From Streptomyces polyasparticus (GTDB lineage: Bacteria > Actinomycetota > Actinomycetes > Streptomycetales > Streptomycetaceae): DNA of 64,000 bases. The translations under genes and the position numbers were made by a program. Where the stretch lies: contig NZ_JACTVJ010000007.1 in the NCBI RefSeq assembly GCF_014493765.1, positions 620,001 to 684,000 of the forward strand, given 5' to 3'. This document shows positions 1-7,759 of the stretch, one piece after another. Under the pieces are notes generated by a model. That model had not been told where the DNA came from. It saw only the letters and a program-made list of their open reading frames with translations, and did no database searches. Each line of letters opens with the position of its first letter. The first letter of the stretch is position 1.

Positions 1-1
1 G

Positions 2-1552
2 GCGCTCGTTTCGACGCTGCTGCTGCCGTGGGCGATGCCCCTCGGCTGGGACGAGCTCGTCTACGCCACGCGTTTCCCGTCGTACGCCGACGGCCTCGAC
101 GTCGAGTTCAGCGCGCCGCGCACCCGGGGTGTCCCGCTGCTCCTCGCCCCGGTCGCCCTGTGGAGCGACTCCGTCGTGCTCCTGAGGCTGTGGCTGACCC
201 TGCTGTGGCCGGCCGCCCTGTACCTCGGCTTCCTGCCGTGGCTGCGGATCCTGCGGCCGAACGCGGTGGTGGTCGCCGCGGCCTGCTACACCAGCATCTG
301 GTCGGTGCTGTTCTATGCGGCCCAGGCCATGCCCAACCACTACACGGCCATGGGCACCCTCGCCGCCGTCGGCTGCCTGGTGCCGCGTCAGGCAACGTTC
401 GCCCCGTCGCGACGCCCGGCACGCACTCTCGCCGCACCGGCCGAAAGCCCAAGTACGTCCAGTACGAGGACTTCCGGCCGGCACGCCGAGAGCACGCACC
501 AGACGCCGCTCCTTGGCGGGCGAACGTTGCCTGACGCGGCACCAGCCCACCGGACCCGTACCCCGCTCTCGTACGCGGGCATCGTCACGGGCCTCGCCAT
601 GGCGACGCTGATGCGCCCCAACGACGGCGCCTGGGCGGCCCTTCCGCTGTTCGCCGCCCTGGTCGTGGTCCCCGCCTGGCGCAGCCGCGCCACGGCCGCA
701 GCGGTCATGGGCGGTGTGGCGGCCGGGCTGCTGCCATGGATCGTCGAGGCCGAGCTGCGCTTCGGTTCGGTGGCCCACCGGCTCTCCGAGGCGAGCGAGG
801 TCCAAGGCGGCCTGCGTCCGGTGTTCGCCCTGCCGTGGCATGTCGCGGCCCTCGACGGGCGGCTCCTGTGCCGCCCGTGCGATGCGGACGCGGTGACCTG
901 GCAGGGGGTGTCGCTGTGGCTGCTGCTCATACCCCTGGCCGCGCTCGGCGTGTGGGCGGCGGGCCGTCCGGCGCCCGGCGCGGCCACGGACGACACGGCG
1001 TCCGGCGCCCGGCGCGCCGTCCGTCTCGCGGTGATCACCGCGGGCTGTACCGCGGCCCCCTACTTCTTCCTCGTCCCCTACGCGGCCCCCCGCTTCCTCT
1101 TCCCCTCCTACGCGCTGCTCGCGCCGCCCGCCGCGCTCGGCCTGCTCTGCCTCCGGGACGCGGTGCGCCGTTCCCGGTCCCGTACGAGAGGGCGCTTCGT
1201 CCCGCGGGCGGCGGGACTCCTCGCGGCCGCCGTCCTCACGGCCCATGTCCTGGGGCAGGTACTTCTCGCGTACGGGCACGGACGCATCCAGGAGCAGGGC
1301 CGCCTGGACTGGGAACGGGTCGCGCGGGTCCTGCACGACCAGGGGGTGCGCACCCCTTGCACGCTCGGCAGCCATGCCAGCCGCGTGCCCCTCGCGTACA
1401 CCGCGGGCTGTCAGCCCACCAAGGGACGGCAGCCCGACGCCTACGTCCTCCTCGACCACGAACCGCCCCGCTGGGCCCGCGACTGGCCGCGGCACTCCGT
1501 GCCCGGTGCGCACGACAAGGGCTGGTCCGTGCTGGTCAGGCCTGGCCCCTGA
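2..1552 (+). CDS. Polytopic membrane protein, glycosyltransferase-39-like (5' end outside window)
   Basis: The frame is already open at base 2 and reads a hydrophobic segment before the first ATG at 35, so the true start lies upstream of the window. The protein has many hydrophobic helices and an early WDE acidic motif, as in actinobacterial membrane mannosyltransferase-like proteins. The C-terminal part after the last helix is soluble. About 56 residues near the middle (arginine/serine/threonine-rich, unlike the rest) come from an inserted palindrome-ended element at 377-545 that keeps the frame open. Substrate and function are unknown; the family call is tentative. Confidence 0.7.
   Translation, partial: ALVSTLLLPWAMPLGWDELVYATRFPSYADGLDVEFSAPRTRGVPLLLAPVALWSDSVVLLRLWLTLLWPAALYLGFLPWLRILRPNAVVVAAACYTSIWSVLFYAAQAMPNHYTAMGTLAAVGCLVPRQATFAPSRRPARTLAAPAESPSTSSTRTSGRHAESTHQTPLLGGRTLPDAAPAHRTRTPLSYAGIVTGLAMATLMRPNDGAWAALPLFAALVVVPAWRSRATAAAVMGGVAAGLLPWIVEAELRFGSVAHRLSEASEVQGGLRPVFALPWHVAALDGRLLCRPCDADAVTWQGVSLWLLLIPLAALGVWAAGRPAPGAATDDTASGARRAVRLAVITAGCTAAPYFFLVPYAAPRFLFPSYALLAPPAALGLLCLRDAVRRSRSRTRGRFVPRAAGLLAAAVLTAHVLGQVLLAYGHGRIQEQGRLDWERVARVLHDQGVRTPCTLGSHASRVPLAYTAGCQPTKGRQPDAYVLLDHEPPRWARDWPRHSVPGAHDKGWSVLVRPGP
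377..545. repeat. MITE-like element with 28-bp perfect terminal inverted repeats
   Basis: Bases 377-404 (starting CTGGTGCCGCGTCAGG) are the exact reverse complement of 518-545 (ending CCTGACGCGGCACCAG). The 113 bp between them have no transposase. From memory, elements with this GTGCCGCGTCAGGC end recur in Streptomyces genomes and are often miscalled as small hypothetical proteins. Here the element sits inside a membrane-protein gene without breaking the reading frame. No other copy was seen in the window. No clear target duplication could be separated from the palindrome. Confidence 0.8.
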
Positions 1553-1688
1553 GGGTGGCGAGAGCCCTGTGACCAGGCAGGCCTTGCCGATACGGGGGAG
1601 GATTGCGGAGGATGCGGGGTGGGGACCGGGGCCCCCGTGCCGGCATCGGCAGGGGCGGACCGCTACCCGAAGTACCGAGGAGACAGTG

Positions 1689-2543
1689 ATGTCCCACGAG
1701 ACCGCAGAGGCGGGCACCCCGAATCCGGAGACCCCGGAGACCCCGCATCTCGACTTCGCCGGCACCACGCCGTACGAGGACTACGTGCAGGCCGACGTCC
1801 TCACCCACCTGCAGAAGACCCTCTCGGACGACCCCGGGGAAATGGTCTTCCTGGTGACCACCCAGGTCATGGAACTCTGGTTCACGGTGATCGTCCACGA
1901 ATGGGAGACCGCGGCCCGCGCCCTGCGCGAGGACGATCTCACCGTCGCGAAGGACGCCCTGAAGCGTTCCGTACGGGAGCTGGAGGCGCTGAACGCCTCC
2001 TGGACGCCGCTCGCCGGCCTGACCCCCGCGCAGTTCAACTCCTACCGTGCCGCGCTCGGCGAGGGCAGCGGCTTCCAGTCGGCGATGTACCGGCGGATGG
2101 AGTTCCTGCTCGGCGAGAAGTCGGCCTCGATGCTGGTGCCGCACCGCGGCGCACCCCGGGTGCACAGGGAGCTGGAGAAGGCCCTGCACGAGCCCTCCCT
2201 GTACGACGAGGTGCTGCGCCTGCTCGCGCGCCGCGGTTACGCCGTACCGGACGAGGTCCTCTCGCGTGATCTCTCCCAGAAGTACGAGCCCTCGGCCGAG
2301 ATCGAGGCGGTCTGGGCCGAGGTCTACCGCGGCGACCAGGACAGTGAACTGGTGCGGCTCGGCGAGGCGTTGACGGATGTCGGCGAGCTGGTGTGGCGAT
2401 GGCGCAACGACCATCTGGTCGCGACGCGGCGCGCCATGGGCTCGAAGACCGGCACCGGCGGCTCCGCGGGTGTCGCCTGGCTGGAGAAGCGGGCGCGCAA
2501 GAACGTCTTCCCCGAGCTGTGGACGGCGCGGTCCTATGTCTGA
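1689..2543 (+). CDS. kynA: Tryptophan 2,3-dioxygenase
   Basis: Haem enzyme opening the indole ring of L-tryptophan to N-formylkynurenine, the first step of the kynurenine pathway. The 284-residue length fits the family. Visible family features are the TPYEDYVQADVLTHLQ start, VTTQVMELWF with its conserved glutamate/tryptophan, and a late WRWRNDHL histidine motif expected to carry the haem ligand. ATG at 1689 is preceded by an AGGAGA ribosome site. The preceding in-frame codons back to 1245 look non-coding and were excluded. The stop overlaps the kynureninase start by 8 bp, so the two are translationally coupled. Confidence 0.95.
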   Translation: MSHETAEAGTPNPETPETPHLDFAGTTPYEDYVQADVLTHLQKTLSDDPGEMVFLVTTQVMELWFTVIVHEWETAARALREDDLTVAKDALKRSVRELEALNASWTPLAGLTPAQFNSYRAALGEGSGFQSAMYRRMEFLLGEKSASMLVPHRGAPRVHRELEKALHEPSLYDEVLRLLARRGYAVPDEVLSRDLSQKYEPSAEIEAVWAEVYRGDQDSELVRLGEALTDVGELVWRWRNDHLVATRRAMGSKTGTGGSAGVAWLEKRARKNVFPELWTARSYV

Positions 2544-3744
2544 TCTCGCGATACGGGCCGGCGAACTGGACGCGGCCGACGAACTGGCCAAGTTGCGCGA
2601 GCAGTTCGTCCTCGACGCTGCGTCCGATCATGCGGCTGACGCCGCGGGGGTCTACCTGGACGGCAATTCGCTGGGCGCGCTGCCGACGGCCGTACCCGCG
2701 CATGTCGCCGATGTCGTGGCGCGCGAGTGGGGGCAGCTGCGGATCCGGTCCTGGACCGAGTCCGGCTGGTGGGAGGCGCCCGAGCGGATCGGCGATCTGA
2801 TCGCACCGCTCGTGGGTGCGGCGCCCGGCCAGATCGTCGTCGGCGACTCCACAAGCGTCAACGTTTTCAAGGCGGTTGTCGGTGCCGTACGGCTCGCGGG
2901 CGAGGGACGCGACGAGATCCTCGTCGACGAGGGGACCTTCCCGACGGACGGCTACATCGCCACGTCGGCGGCGCGGATGACGGGCTGCACGGTGCGGCCC
3001 GTACCGATGGACTCGCTCGCCGACGCCGTGGGGCCGCGCACGGCGGCCGTGCTCATCAACCACGTGGACTACCGCTCCGGACGCCTGCACGATCTGCCCG
3101 CGCTGACCGCCGCGGTGCAGGCCGCGGGCGCCCTGGTGGTCTGGGACCTGTGCCACAGCGCGGGTGCGCTGCCGGTCGGGCTCGACGCGCACGGGGTCGA
3201 CCTCGCGGTCGGCTGCACGTACAAGTTCCTGAACGGCGGCCCGGGTGCGCCCGCCTACCTGTACGTGGCCGCACGCCACCAGGCCGCCTTCGACTCCCCG
3301 CTGCCCGGCTGGAACTCCCACGTCGAACCCTTCGGCATGCGCCCCGAGTTCGTCCCGGTGGACGGCGCGCGCCGCGGACGGGTCGGCACGCCGGACATCC
3401 TGTCCATGGCCGCCCTCGAAGCGGCGCTCGGCGTGTGGGACGGGGTGTCGGTCGAGGCCGTCCGCGCCAAGTCCCTCGCCCTGACGGACTTCTTCCTGGA
3501 GTGCGTCCAGGCGTACGTGCCCGCGGGCCGCGTGACCGTCTTGACGCCGCTCGACCATGCCGCGCGCGGCAGCCAGGTCGCGCTGCGGTGCGCCGACGCG
3601 TCCGCGGTGATGGAGGAGCTGATCCGCCGTGGCGTGGTCGGCGACTTCCGTGCCCCGGACGTCCTCCGCTTCGGCTTCACACCGCTCTATCTGGGCTTCG
3701 CCGATGTGGAGCGGGCGGCCAGGGTGCTGGCCGAGGTGCTCTGA
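2536..3744 (+). CDS. kynU: Kynureninase
   Basis: PLP-dependent hydrolysis of kynurenine to anthranilate and alanine (3-hydroxykynurenine is often also used). At 402 residues it has family length. Family features are the YLDGNSLG motif near the N-terminus and the cofactor lysine K230 in CTYKFLNGGPG, with a WDLCHSAG aspartate motif before it. ATG at 2536 lies inside the end of the dioxygenase gene. Together with the dioxygenase and the hydrolase at 4308 it would give a full route from tryptophan to anthranilate. Confidence 0.96.
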   Translation: MSDLAIRAGELDAADELAKLREQFVLDAASDHAADAAGVYLDGNSLGALPTAVPAHVADVVAREWGQLRIRSWTESGWWEAPERIGDLIAPLVGAAPGQIVVGDSTSVNVFKAVVGAVRLAGEGRDEILVDEGTFPTDGYIATSAARMTGCTVRPVPMDSLADAVGPRTAAVLINHVDYRSGRLHDLPALTAAVQAAGALVVWDLCHSAGALPVGLDAHGVDLAVGCTYKFLNGGPGAPAYLYVAARHQAAFDSPLPGWNSHVEPFGMRPEFVPVDGARRGRVGTPDILSMAALEAALGVWDGVSVEAVRAKSLALTDFFLECVQAYVPAGRVTVLTPLDHAARGSQVALRCADASAVMEELIRRGVVGDFRAPDVLRFGFTPLYLGFADVERAARVLAEVL

Positions 3745-3750
3745 CTCTCC

Positions 3751-3792
3751 CGCTCTCAGTCTCCCGCTTGGGGTGGGAGACGGAGAGCGTTT
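3751..3792 (+). terminator. Hairpin terminator after kynU
   Basis: CGCTCTC-A-GTCTCCC (3751-3765) pairs with GGGAGAC-G-GAGAGCG (3775-3789), giving two 7-bp arms around one A/G mismatch, followed by TTT. It lies 7 bp after the kynU stop and separates it from the small membrane protein gene. Confidence 0.7.
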
Positions 3793-3835
3793 CGGGGTAC
3801 TCCTGCCTGACCGGGGGAAACGGAAGGTGGTCCCC

Positions 3836-4123
3836 ATGAGTGATCAGGCCTGGGTGCTTGTACTGCTCGCGGCAGTCGTCCTCGCCGTGGTGGCGGGCTT
3901 CGCCGTCGTGCTGCTCGTCCGGCTTGTGCGCGCCAGGCGGGTGCTGCGCAGGGCGGGCGTCCCCGTGGAGAACACGCTCGCCTTCTGGGGCGCCCTGATC
4001 TACGTGATCTCCCCGGTGGACCTGCTCCCGGATCCGGTCTACCTGGACGACATCGGCGTCCTGCTGCTCGCGCTGCGCTCCTTGCACGCGGCGGCGGAAC
4101 GGTCGGGTCTGCGCGAGCGCTGA
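3836..4123 (+). CDS. YkvA family (DUF1232) small membrane protein
   Basis: A 95-residue protein with a strong N-terminal transmembrane helix (about residues 6-26), a basic stretch, and the DUF1232 core ALIYVISPVDLLPDP. This motif is characteristic of the YkvA family, whose role is unknown. ATG at 3836 has a GGAAGGTGG ribosome site. It sits between kynU and the candidate kynurenine formamidase on the same strand but after a hairpin, so membership in that operon is uncertain. Confidence 0.85.
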   Translation: MSDQAWVLVLLAAVVLAVVAGFAVVLLVRLVRARRVLRRAGVPVENTLAFWGALIYVISPVDLLPDPVYLDDIGVLLLALRSLHAAAERSGLRER

Positions 4124-4149
4124 ACATTTCAGCCCACTTCCAGCCCCTG

Positions 4150-4242
4150 CGGCGTTTGAGCAGATCCGCACGAAGTGCGGATGCGGGGGCCCGGGGGGCG
4201 GAGCCCCCCCGGTTTCGGGAAGGGGCGGGGAGGGGGAAAAAT
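4150..4242. repeat. GC-rich dispersed intergenic repeat with two hairpins
   Basis: Contains hairpin ATCCGCA-CGAAG-TGCGGAT (4164-4182), then GGGGGGCGGAGCCCCCC, then GGTTTCGGGAAGGGGCGGGG. The same GGCGGAGCCCC and GGTTTyGGGAAGGGGCGGG blocks recur near 57410-57455. Such blocks are common between genes in Streptomyces genomes. They may act as transcription terminators or RNA stability elements. Confidence 0.6.
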
Positions 4243-4307
4243 CAAGCCACCCGCACCACCCCGAACCCGCCAGCACCGCACACCGCATCGCCACCGAAAG
4301 GCCGGAC

Positions 4308-5186
4308 ATGTCCGACGACACCGCCAAGAGAGCAGCCGAAGAAGAACACTCGGCGTTCTCGCACCCACCGGTGGAGCCGGACGCCACCGCCGCATACGGC
4401 GACCACCCCGACCAAGTCGTCGACTTCTACGCACCGAAGGGCCGCCAGGGGCCGTCCGGCGTCCCCCTCGTCGTCATCCTGCACGGCGGTGCCTGGCGGG
4501 CCCCATACGACCGCAGGCACCTCACCCCCTTCGCGGGCTTCCTCGCCCGCCAGGGCTTCGCCGTCGCCAACGTCGAGTACCGCAGGGGAAGTTCTATCCC
4601 CGCGCAGGGCGGGACCGGTCCCGTCGCGGGCCGGTGGCCGGACACCTTCGACGACGTGGCCGCCGCCCTCGACGCCCTGCCCGCACTCGTGAAGGAGCAC
4701 CTTCCGGGGGCCGACCCGCGGCGCACCGTCCTCACCGGCCACTCCGCCGGCGGTCAGCTCGCGCTCTGGGCCGCGTCGCGGCATGTCCTGCCCGAGGACT
4801 CCCCGTGGCACGCCCCGTATCCCACGCATCTGCGCGGTGTCGTCGCCCTCGCTCCCATCGCCGACTTCGCGCTCTCGCGCGAGCTGAAGGTCTGCAACGA
4901 TGCGGTGGTCCAACTGCTCGGCGGGGACGCCAGGTTCGAGGAGCGGGCCGCGCACACCGACCCCGCCGCTCTGCTGCCCACCGGCATCGCCACCGTCCTC
5001 GTGCAGGGCCGGGACGACGCCGACGTCCCGTACACGGTCGCCGAGGCGTACGCCGATGCCGCCGCGAAGGCGGGTGAGGTCGTCGGGCTCACGCTGCTCG
5101 AAGGCGTCGGGCACTTCCCGCCCATCGACCCCGCCGCCGACGCCTGCGCGGTCGTCGCGGAGGAGATCGCCCAACTGGCGTTCTAG
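4308..5186 (+). CDS. Alpha/beta hydrolase, probable kynurenine formamidase
   Basis: A 292-residue alpha/beta hydrolase of the carboxylesterase/arylformamidase type. It shows the oxyanion motif HGGAW, the nucleophile elbow GHSAGG with S146, an acid in QGRDDADVP, and the histidine H269 in GVGHFPP. No signal peptide is visible, so it should be cytoplasmic. Position downstream of tryptophan dioxygenase and kynureninase suggests it hydrolyses N-formylkynurenine, the missing step between them. The hydrolase fold is certain; the substrate is inferred from context only. Confidence 0.75.
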   Translation: MSDDTAKRAAEEEHSAFSHPPVEPDATAAYGDHPDQVVDFYAPKGRQGPSGVPLVVILHGGAWRAPYDRRHLTPFAGFLARQGFAVANVEYRRGSSIPAQGGTGPVAGRWPDTFDDVAAALDALPALVKEHLPGADPRRTVLTGHSAGGQLALWAASRHVLPEDSPWHAPYPTHLRGVVALAPIADFALSRELKVCNDAVVQLLGGDARFEERAAHTDPAALLPTGIATVLVQGRDDADVPYTVAEAYADAAAKAGEVVGLTLLEGVGHFPPIDPAADACAVVAEEIAQLAF

Positions 5187-5253
5187 GCGAGGAGATCGCT
5201 CGGCGGACGATCCAGCCGATGAGATCACCCGACTGGTGTTCCCATCGGGCGGT

Positions 5254-5265
5254 TACGATCGGCGC
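5254..5265 (+). promoter_or_regulatory. Leaderless-type -10 element for the ECF41 gene
   Basis: TACGAT at 5254-5259 is followed by 6 nt and then ATG at 5266. This spacing places the transcription start at or next to the start codon. No ribosome site precedes the ATG, in line with leaderless translation. No convincing -35 was seen. Confidence 0.45.
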
Positions 5266-6225
5266 ATGCCGCTGACGCTGACCGACGTGGACCGATTCGA
5301 GGCCGCGCGCCCCCGCCTGGAGGCCATCGCCTACCGGATGCTGGGCTCGGCGGCCGAGGCCGAGGACCTCGTACAGGAGACGTATCTGCGCTGGCAGGCG
5401 GCCGACGTCGAGCGGATCGAGGTCCCCGAGGCCTGGCTCACGAAGGTGCTCACCAACCTCTGCCTCAATCAGCTGACTTCGGCCCGCGCCCGGCGCGAGA
5501 CGTACGTGGGCCAGTGGCTGCCCGAGCCGCTCCTCGAAGGCGACCCGATGCTCGGCCCCGCCGACACGGCCGAGCAGCGTGAGTCGGTCTCGTACGCCGT
5601 GCTGACCCTGATGGAGCGGCTCACGCCCAACGAGCGTGCGGTGTACGTCCTGAAGGAGGCCTTCGCGTACGGGCATCGCGAGATCGCCGAGATCCTGGAC
5701 ATCAGCGAGGCGTCCAGCCAGCAGATCTTCAGCCGGGCAAAGAAGCGCCTCGCAGACAGAACAGACGGCAAGGCCCGTACGGAGATCGACGAGGCGGCGG
5801 CCAAGCGGATCGTCGAGGAGTTCCTGGCGGCCGCGACCAGCGGGCAGACCGAGCCGCTGGTGAAGCTGCTGACCTCCGACGCGATCGCGATCGGTGACGG
5901 CGGCGGGAAGATCCCGGCGAAGGCGACCCCGTTCGAGGGCGCGATCGCGGTGGCCAAGTTCCTGCGCGGGATGTTCAAGCCGGCCGAGAGCAAGCGCCGC
6001 ATGCTCGGCGGCGGCACCCCCGAGGCCTACGCGACCACGGCCAACGGCTCTCCGGCCCTGGTCATCACGGTCGACGGCCGGGTCTTCGGCGTCATGTGCC
6101 TGGAGCGCGGCGAGGACGGCATCGTCGCGGTCCGCACCCAGGTCAACCCGGACAAGCTGGAGCGCGCCACGCAGGTCTGGGCCTCGGCCGAGCACGGAGA
6201 ACCGCTGGTCCTGGCCGACTGGTAG
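5266..6225 (+). CDS. ECF41-group RNA polymerase sigma factor with SnoaL-like C-terminal domain
   Basis: A 319-residue sigma factor. Region 2 includes AYRMLGSAAEAEDLVQE and region 4 includes NERAVYVLKEAFAYGHREIAE with a helix-turn-helix. The roughly 120-residue C-terminal extension is the SnoaL-like domain of ECF41. It carries both group hallmarks, DGGGK and NPDKL, through which the extension modulates sigma activity in place of a separate anti-sigma factor. ECF41 genes usually sit beside a carboxymuconolactone decarboxylase, oxidoreductase or epimerase gene. Here the next gene is a flavin oxidoreductase, its likely target. Confidence 0.93.
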   Translation: MPLTLTDVDRFEAARPRLEAIAYRMLGSAAEAEDLVQETYLRWQAADVERIEVPEAWLTKVLTNLCLNQLTSARARRETYVGQWLPEPLLEGDPMLGPADTAEQRESVSYAVLTLMERLTPNERAVYVLKEAFAYGHREIAEILDISEASSQQIFSRAKKRLADRTDGKARTEIDEAAAKRIVEEFLAAATSGQTEPLVKLLTSDAIAIGDGGGKIPAKATPFEGAIAVAKFLRGMFKPAESKRRMLGGGTPEAYATTANGSPALVITVDGRVFGVMCLERGEDGIVAVRTQVNPDKLERATQVWASAEHGEPLVLADW

Positions 6226-6239
6226 CCGCATGAAGAAGG

Positions 6240-6255
6240 TGTGACGCAGGTCACA
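6240..6255. promoter_or_regulatory. CRP/FNR-type palindrome upstream of the oxidoreductase
   Basis: TGTGACGCAGGTCACA matches TGTGA-N6-TCACA, the consensus of CRP/FNR family sites, and also fits the GTG-N6-GNCAC type reported for Streptomyces Crp. It lies about 104 bp before the oxidoreductase ATG and just after the sigma gene stop, so the natural target is the oxidoreductase promoter. Confidence 0.6.
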
Positions 6256-6358
6256 TCCCGCACCTGTCAGGAATCCCGGAGCTGCCCGGTTCAAGGGGCG
6301 TAACCGCGAAAGAGCGGATCCGGAAGCGGCCCCCGCCGCGCTAGACAGGAGCAGGAAC

Positions 6359-7564
6359 ATGACTGCTGGAAGCACCCGCAAGCACCGCATCCTCGTCCTC
6401 GGCGCCGGCTACGCCGGGACCGCCGCCGCGGGCCGCCTGGTCAAGCGGCTGCACCGCGACGACGTCACCGTCACCCTCGTCAACGACGAGCCGGACTTCG
6501 TCGAGCGGGTCCGCAACCACCAGCTCGCCGTCGGACAGGACCTGAAGCACCGGCCCTTCGACGCGATGTTCGAGGGCACCGGCATGGAGCTGAAGCTCGC
6601 GAAGGTGGCCGCCGTCGATGTGGACCGCAAGAGCGTGCGGGTCGTCTCCACCGCCGGCGAGGAGGAGCTCGCCTACGACACCCTCGTCTACGCGCTCGGC
6701 AGCCGCTGGAACGACCACGGTGTCCAGGGCGCCGTCGAGCACGCCGACGAGATCGCCAGCCGGGCCGGTGCGCTGCGGCTTCGCGCCCGCCTCGAATCTC
6801 TCGCTCCCGGCGGGAAGGTCCTGGTCGTCGGCGGCGGACTCACCGGTGTCGAGGCCGTCACCGAGATCGCCGAGACCCACCCGCACCTCGACGTGGCGCT
6901 CGCCGCCCGCGGCGAGCTCGGCGACTGGCTGAGCCGCAAGGGCGCCGCGCACCTGCGCAAGGTCGTCGACAGGCTCGGCATCACCACGTACGAGAACACC
7001 TCCGTCATCGCCGTGGCGGAGGACCAGGTGAAGACGGCGGACGGCGAGGCCATCGCGGCCGACGTCACGGTGTGGACCACCGGCTTCGCCACCCACCCGA
7101 TCGCCGAGGCCAGCGGTCTGCAGGTCACCGAAGGCGGCCAGATCGTGGTCGACGGCATGATGCGCTCGGTCTCGCACCCGGACGTGTACGCCGTGGGCGA
7201 CGCCGGCTACGCGATGGGCGACGCGGGCAAGCCGCTGCGGATGTCCTGCGCCACCGGCACCCCGATGGCCTGGCAGGCGGCGGACGCGATCACCGCGGAC
7301 CTGACCGGTCTCAAGCAGCCCAAGATGCCGCTGCACTACTTCCAGCAGTGCGTCTCGCTGGGCCGCAAGGAAGGCCTGATCCAGTTCGTGCACGCCGACG
7401 ACACCGCCAAGGAGCGGGTGCTCACCGGCCGCATGGCGGCCCGCTACAAGGAGCTCATCTGCAAGGGTGCGGCCTGGGGTGTGGCCAACCCGGGGGCGAT
7501 GATGTTCTCGAAGGGCCGTCGCGTGGTCGGCGAGCAGGCCGCGGTGGCCCCGGCGGCCGCCTGA
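6359..7564 (+). CDS. FAD/NAD(P)-dependent oxidoreductase, NDH-2-like
   Basis: A 401-residue pyridine-nucleotide disulphide oxidoreductase-fold flavoprotein without the redox cysteine pair. It has an N-terminal FAD Rossmann motif LGAGYAGT, a second dinucleotide motif VVGGGLTGVE, and the FAD-ribityl aspartate motif VYAVGDAG. This order is that of type II NADH dehydrogenases and related enzymes. ATG at 6359 has AGGAGCAGG just upstream. It follows an ECF41 sigma gene and a CRP-like site, so expression may depend on both. The electron acceptor is not evident. Confidence 0.85.
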   Translation: MTAGSTRKHRILVLGAGYAGTAAAGRLVKRLHRDDVTVTLVNDEPDFVERVRNHQLAVGQDLKHRPFDAMFEGTGMELKLAKVAAVDVDRKSVRVVSTAGEEELAYDTLVYALGSRWNDHGVQGAVEHADEIASRAGALRLRARLESLAPGGKVLVVGGGLTGVEAVTEIAETHPHLDVALAARGELGDWLSRKGAAHLRKVVDRLGITTYENTSVIAVAEDQVKTADGEAIAADVTVWTTGFATHPIAEASGLQVTEGGQIVVDGMMRSVSHPDVYAVGDAGYAMGDAGKPLRMSCATGTPMAWQAADAITADLTGLKQPKMPLHYFQQCVSLGRKEGLIQFVHADDTAKERVLTGRMAARYKELICKGAAWGVANPGAMMFSKGRRVVGEQAAVAPAAA

Positions 7565-7593
7565 TCCGGCCGCCGTCCGATGCGCCACGGGTC

Positions 7594-7635
7594 AAGGGCG
7601 CCTCCCTCGGTTCTGCGAGGTGGGGCGCCCTTTCC
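7594..7635 (+). terminator. Hairpin terminator after the oxidoreductase gene
   Basis: AAGGGCGCCTCCCTCG (7594-7609) pairs with CGAGGTGGGGCGCCCTT (7616-7632) with one bulge, and TTTCCCTT follows. It lies 30 bp beyond the stop codon. Confidence 0.7.
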
Positions 7636-7722
7636 CTTACGCGTGCGCGTGCGTCCTGTCCCGTGCGTGTGTCCGCGGGCCCTTTCCCGTACGCGTGTCC
7701 GTGGACCCTTTCCCGTACGCGT
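7628..7722. repeat. Short direct repeats CCCTTTCCCkTACGCGT
   Basis: Three copies at 7628-7644, 7680-7696 and 7706-7722. The last two are identical and offset by 26 bp. The first shares its 5' end with the terminator arm. They fill the space before the histidine kinase start. No function is visible. Confidence 0.6.
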
Positions 7723-7759
7723 AGTCCTTGAGGCGGACCCCGAAGGATCCGGCTCGCAG

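Noticed and set aside
108-542. Minus-strand small ORF beginning MPRQATFARQG within the inserted element
   Set aside because: It starts in the terminal inverted repeat. Similar annotated small proteins are best explained as products of the repeated element, not as genes.
2035-3837. 600-codon open frame on the minus strand across the kynureninase gene
   Set aside because: Antisense shadow of two well-supported genes. The composition is Arg/Pro/His-rich with no family motif.
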